This document shows, in pieces, positions 63,969 through 64,000 of a DNA stretch of 64,000 nucleotides; the first letter of the stretch is position 1; the number at the start of each line of letters is the position of its first letter. Location: assembly GCA_024180945.1 (NCBI GenBank), contig JAKSGN010000007.1:2232001-2296000 (forward strand), given 5' to 3'. The DNA comes from Macrophomina tecta (lineage: Eukaryota; Ascomycota; Dothideomycetes; Botryosphaeriales; Botryosphaeriaceae). The translations under genes were made by a program, and so were the position numbers. Below the pieces are notes generated by a model. The model ran no database searches. It was not told the origin of the DNA and worked only from the letters and a program-made list of their open reading frames with translations.

Positions 63969-64000
63969 ATGGGCCGCCAGCGGAACCTCGCACAAGCCAT
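63969..64000 (+). CDS. possible gene start cut by the right edge
   Basis: ATG in a favourable CCATCATGG context after a pyrimidine-rich leader; ten codons are visible (MGRQRNLAQA) before the window ends. No family can be inferred. Confidence 0.3.
   Translation, partial: MGRQRNLAQA

Noticed and set aside
1..64000. Secondary-metabolite or defence gene cluster
   Set aside because: No PKS, NRPS, terpene synthase or grouped tailoring enzymes; neighbouring genes serve unrelated core functions apart from FTR1/FET3.

Overview
The window is nuclear DNA of a filamentous ascomycete (Pezizomycotina). The genes are split by short introns, mostly 47 to 90 nt, with GT donors, CTRAY-like branch points and YAG acceptors. 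Each gene has its own promoter, intergenic DNA is GC-rich and carries pyrimidine tracts and microsatellites, and the gene families are typically fungal (FET3/FTR1 iron uptake, Zn2Cys6 regulator, HET-like protein, GH51 arabinofuranosidase, DAL5-type transporter). The class cannot be fixed by eye. Nothing bacterial, no CRISPR array, no rRNA or tRNA gene and no intact transposon was seen. All exon borders below were read by hand from splice motifs and frame.

Left part (0-30 kb): choline/amino-acid permease (-), secreted phytase (+) with three CACGTG boxes upstream, a HET-like protein lacking the front of its domain (+), an isochorismatase-family hydrolase (-), an ankyrin-PH-ORD oxysterol-binding protein (-), the ATP synthase chaperone ATP12 (-), a Zn2Cys6 regulator (+), the SAGA subunit SPT20 (-), a Kelch-like protein (+), a secreted GH51 arabinofuranosidase (-) with two probable GC-AG introns, and a FAF2-type UBX protein (-).

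Middle (30-45 kb): PAN3 (+), a secreted protein with two cysteine modules (-), then a gene-poor accessory stretch (about 35-41 kb) with a small membrane protein (+), remains of an FAD-dependent oxidoreductase, and an F-box/LRR-like protein (-). A vWA-domain protein (-) and a BTB-like protein (-) follow.

Right part (45-64 kb): the divergent iron pair FTR1 (-) and FET3 (+) share a 1.07 kb promoter with GATA sites of the kind bound by SreA-type iron repressors. Then come a DAL5-like transporter (+), the Rsp5-adaptor-like SPRY protein SSH4 (-), and karyopherin KAP104 (+). The last 2.7 kb is repeat-rich and ends at a possible gene start on the window edge.

Most of the window is conserved core genome. 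The clearest functional unit is FTR1/FET3, permease plus ferroxidase for reductive iron uptake. No wholly new multi-gene system is evident. The points most worth a second look are the paired GC-AG introns in the arabinofuranosidase gene, several stop-free introns of length 3n, the FET3 cytoplasmic tail repeats, the phosphate-type promoter of the phytase, and the truncated HET-like gene.
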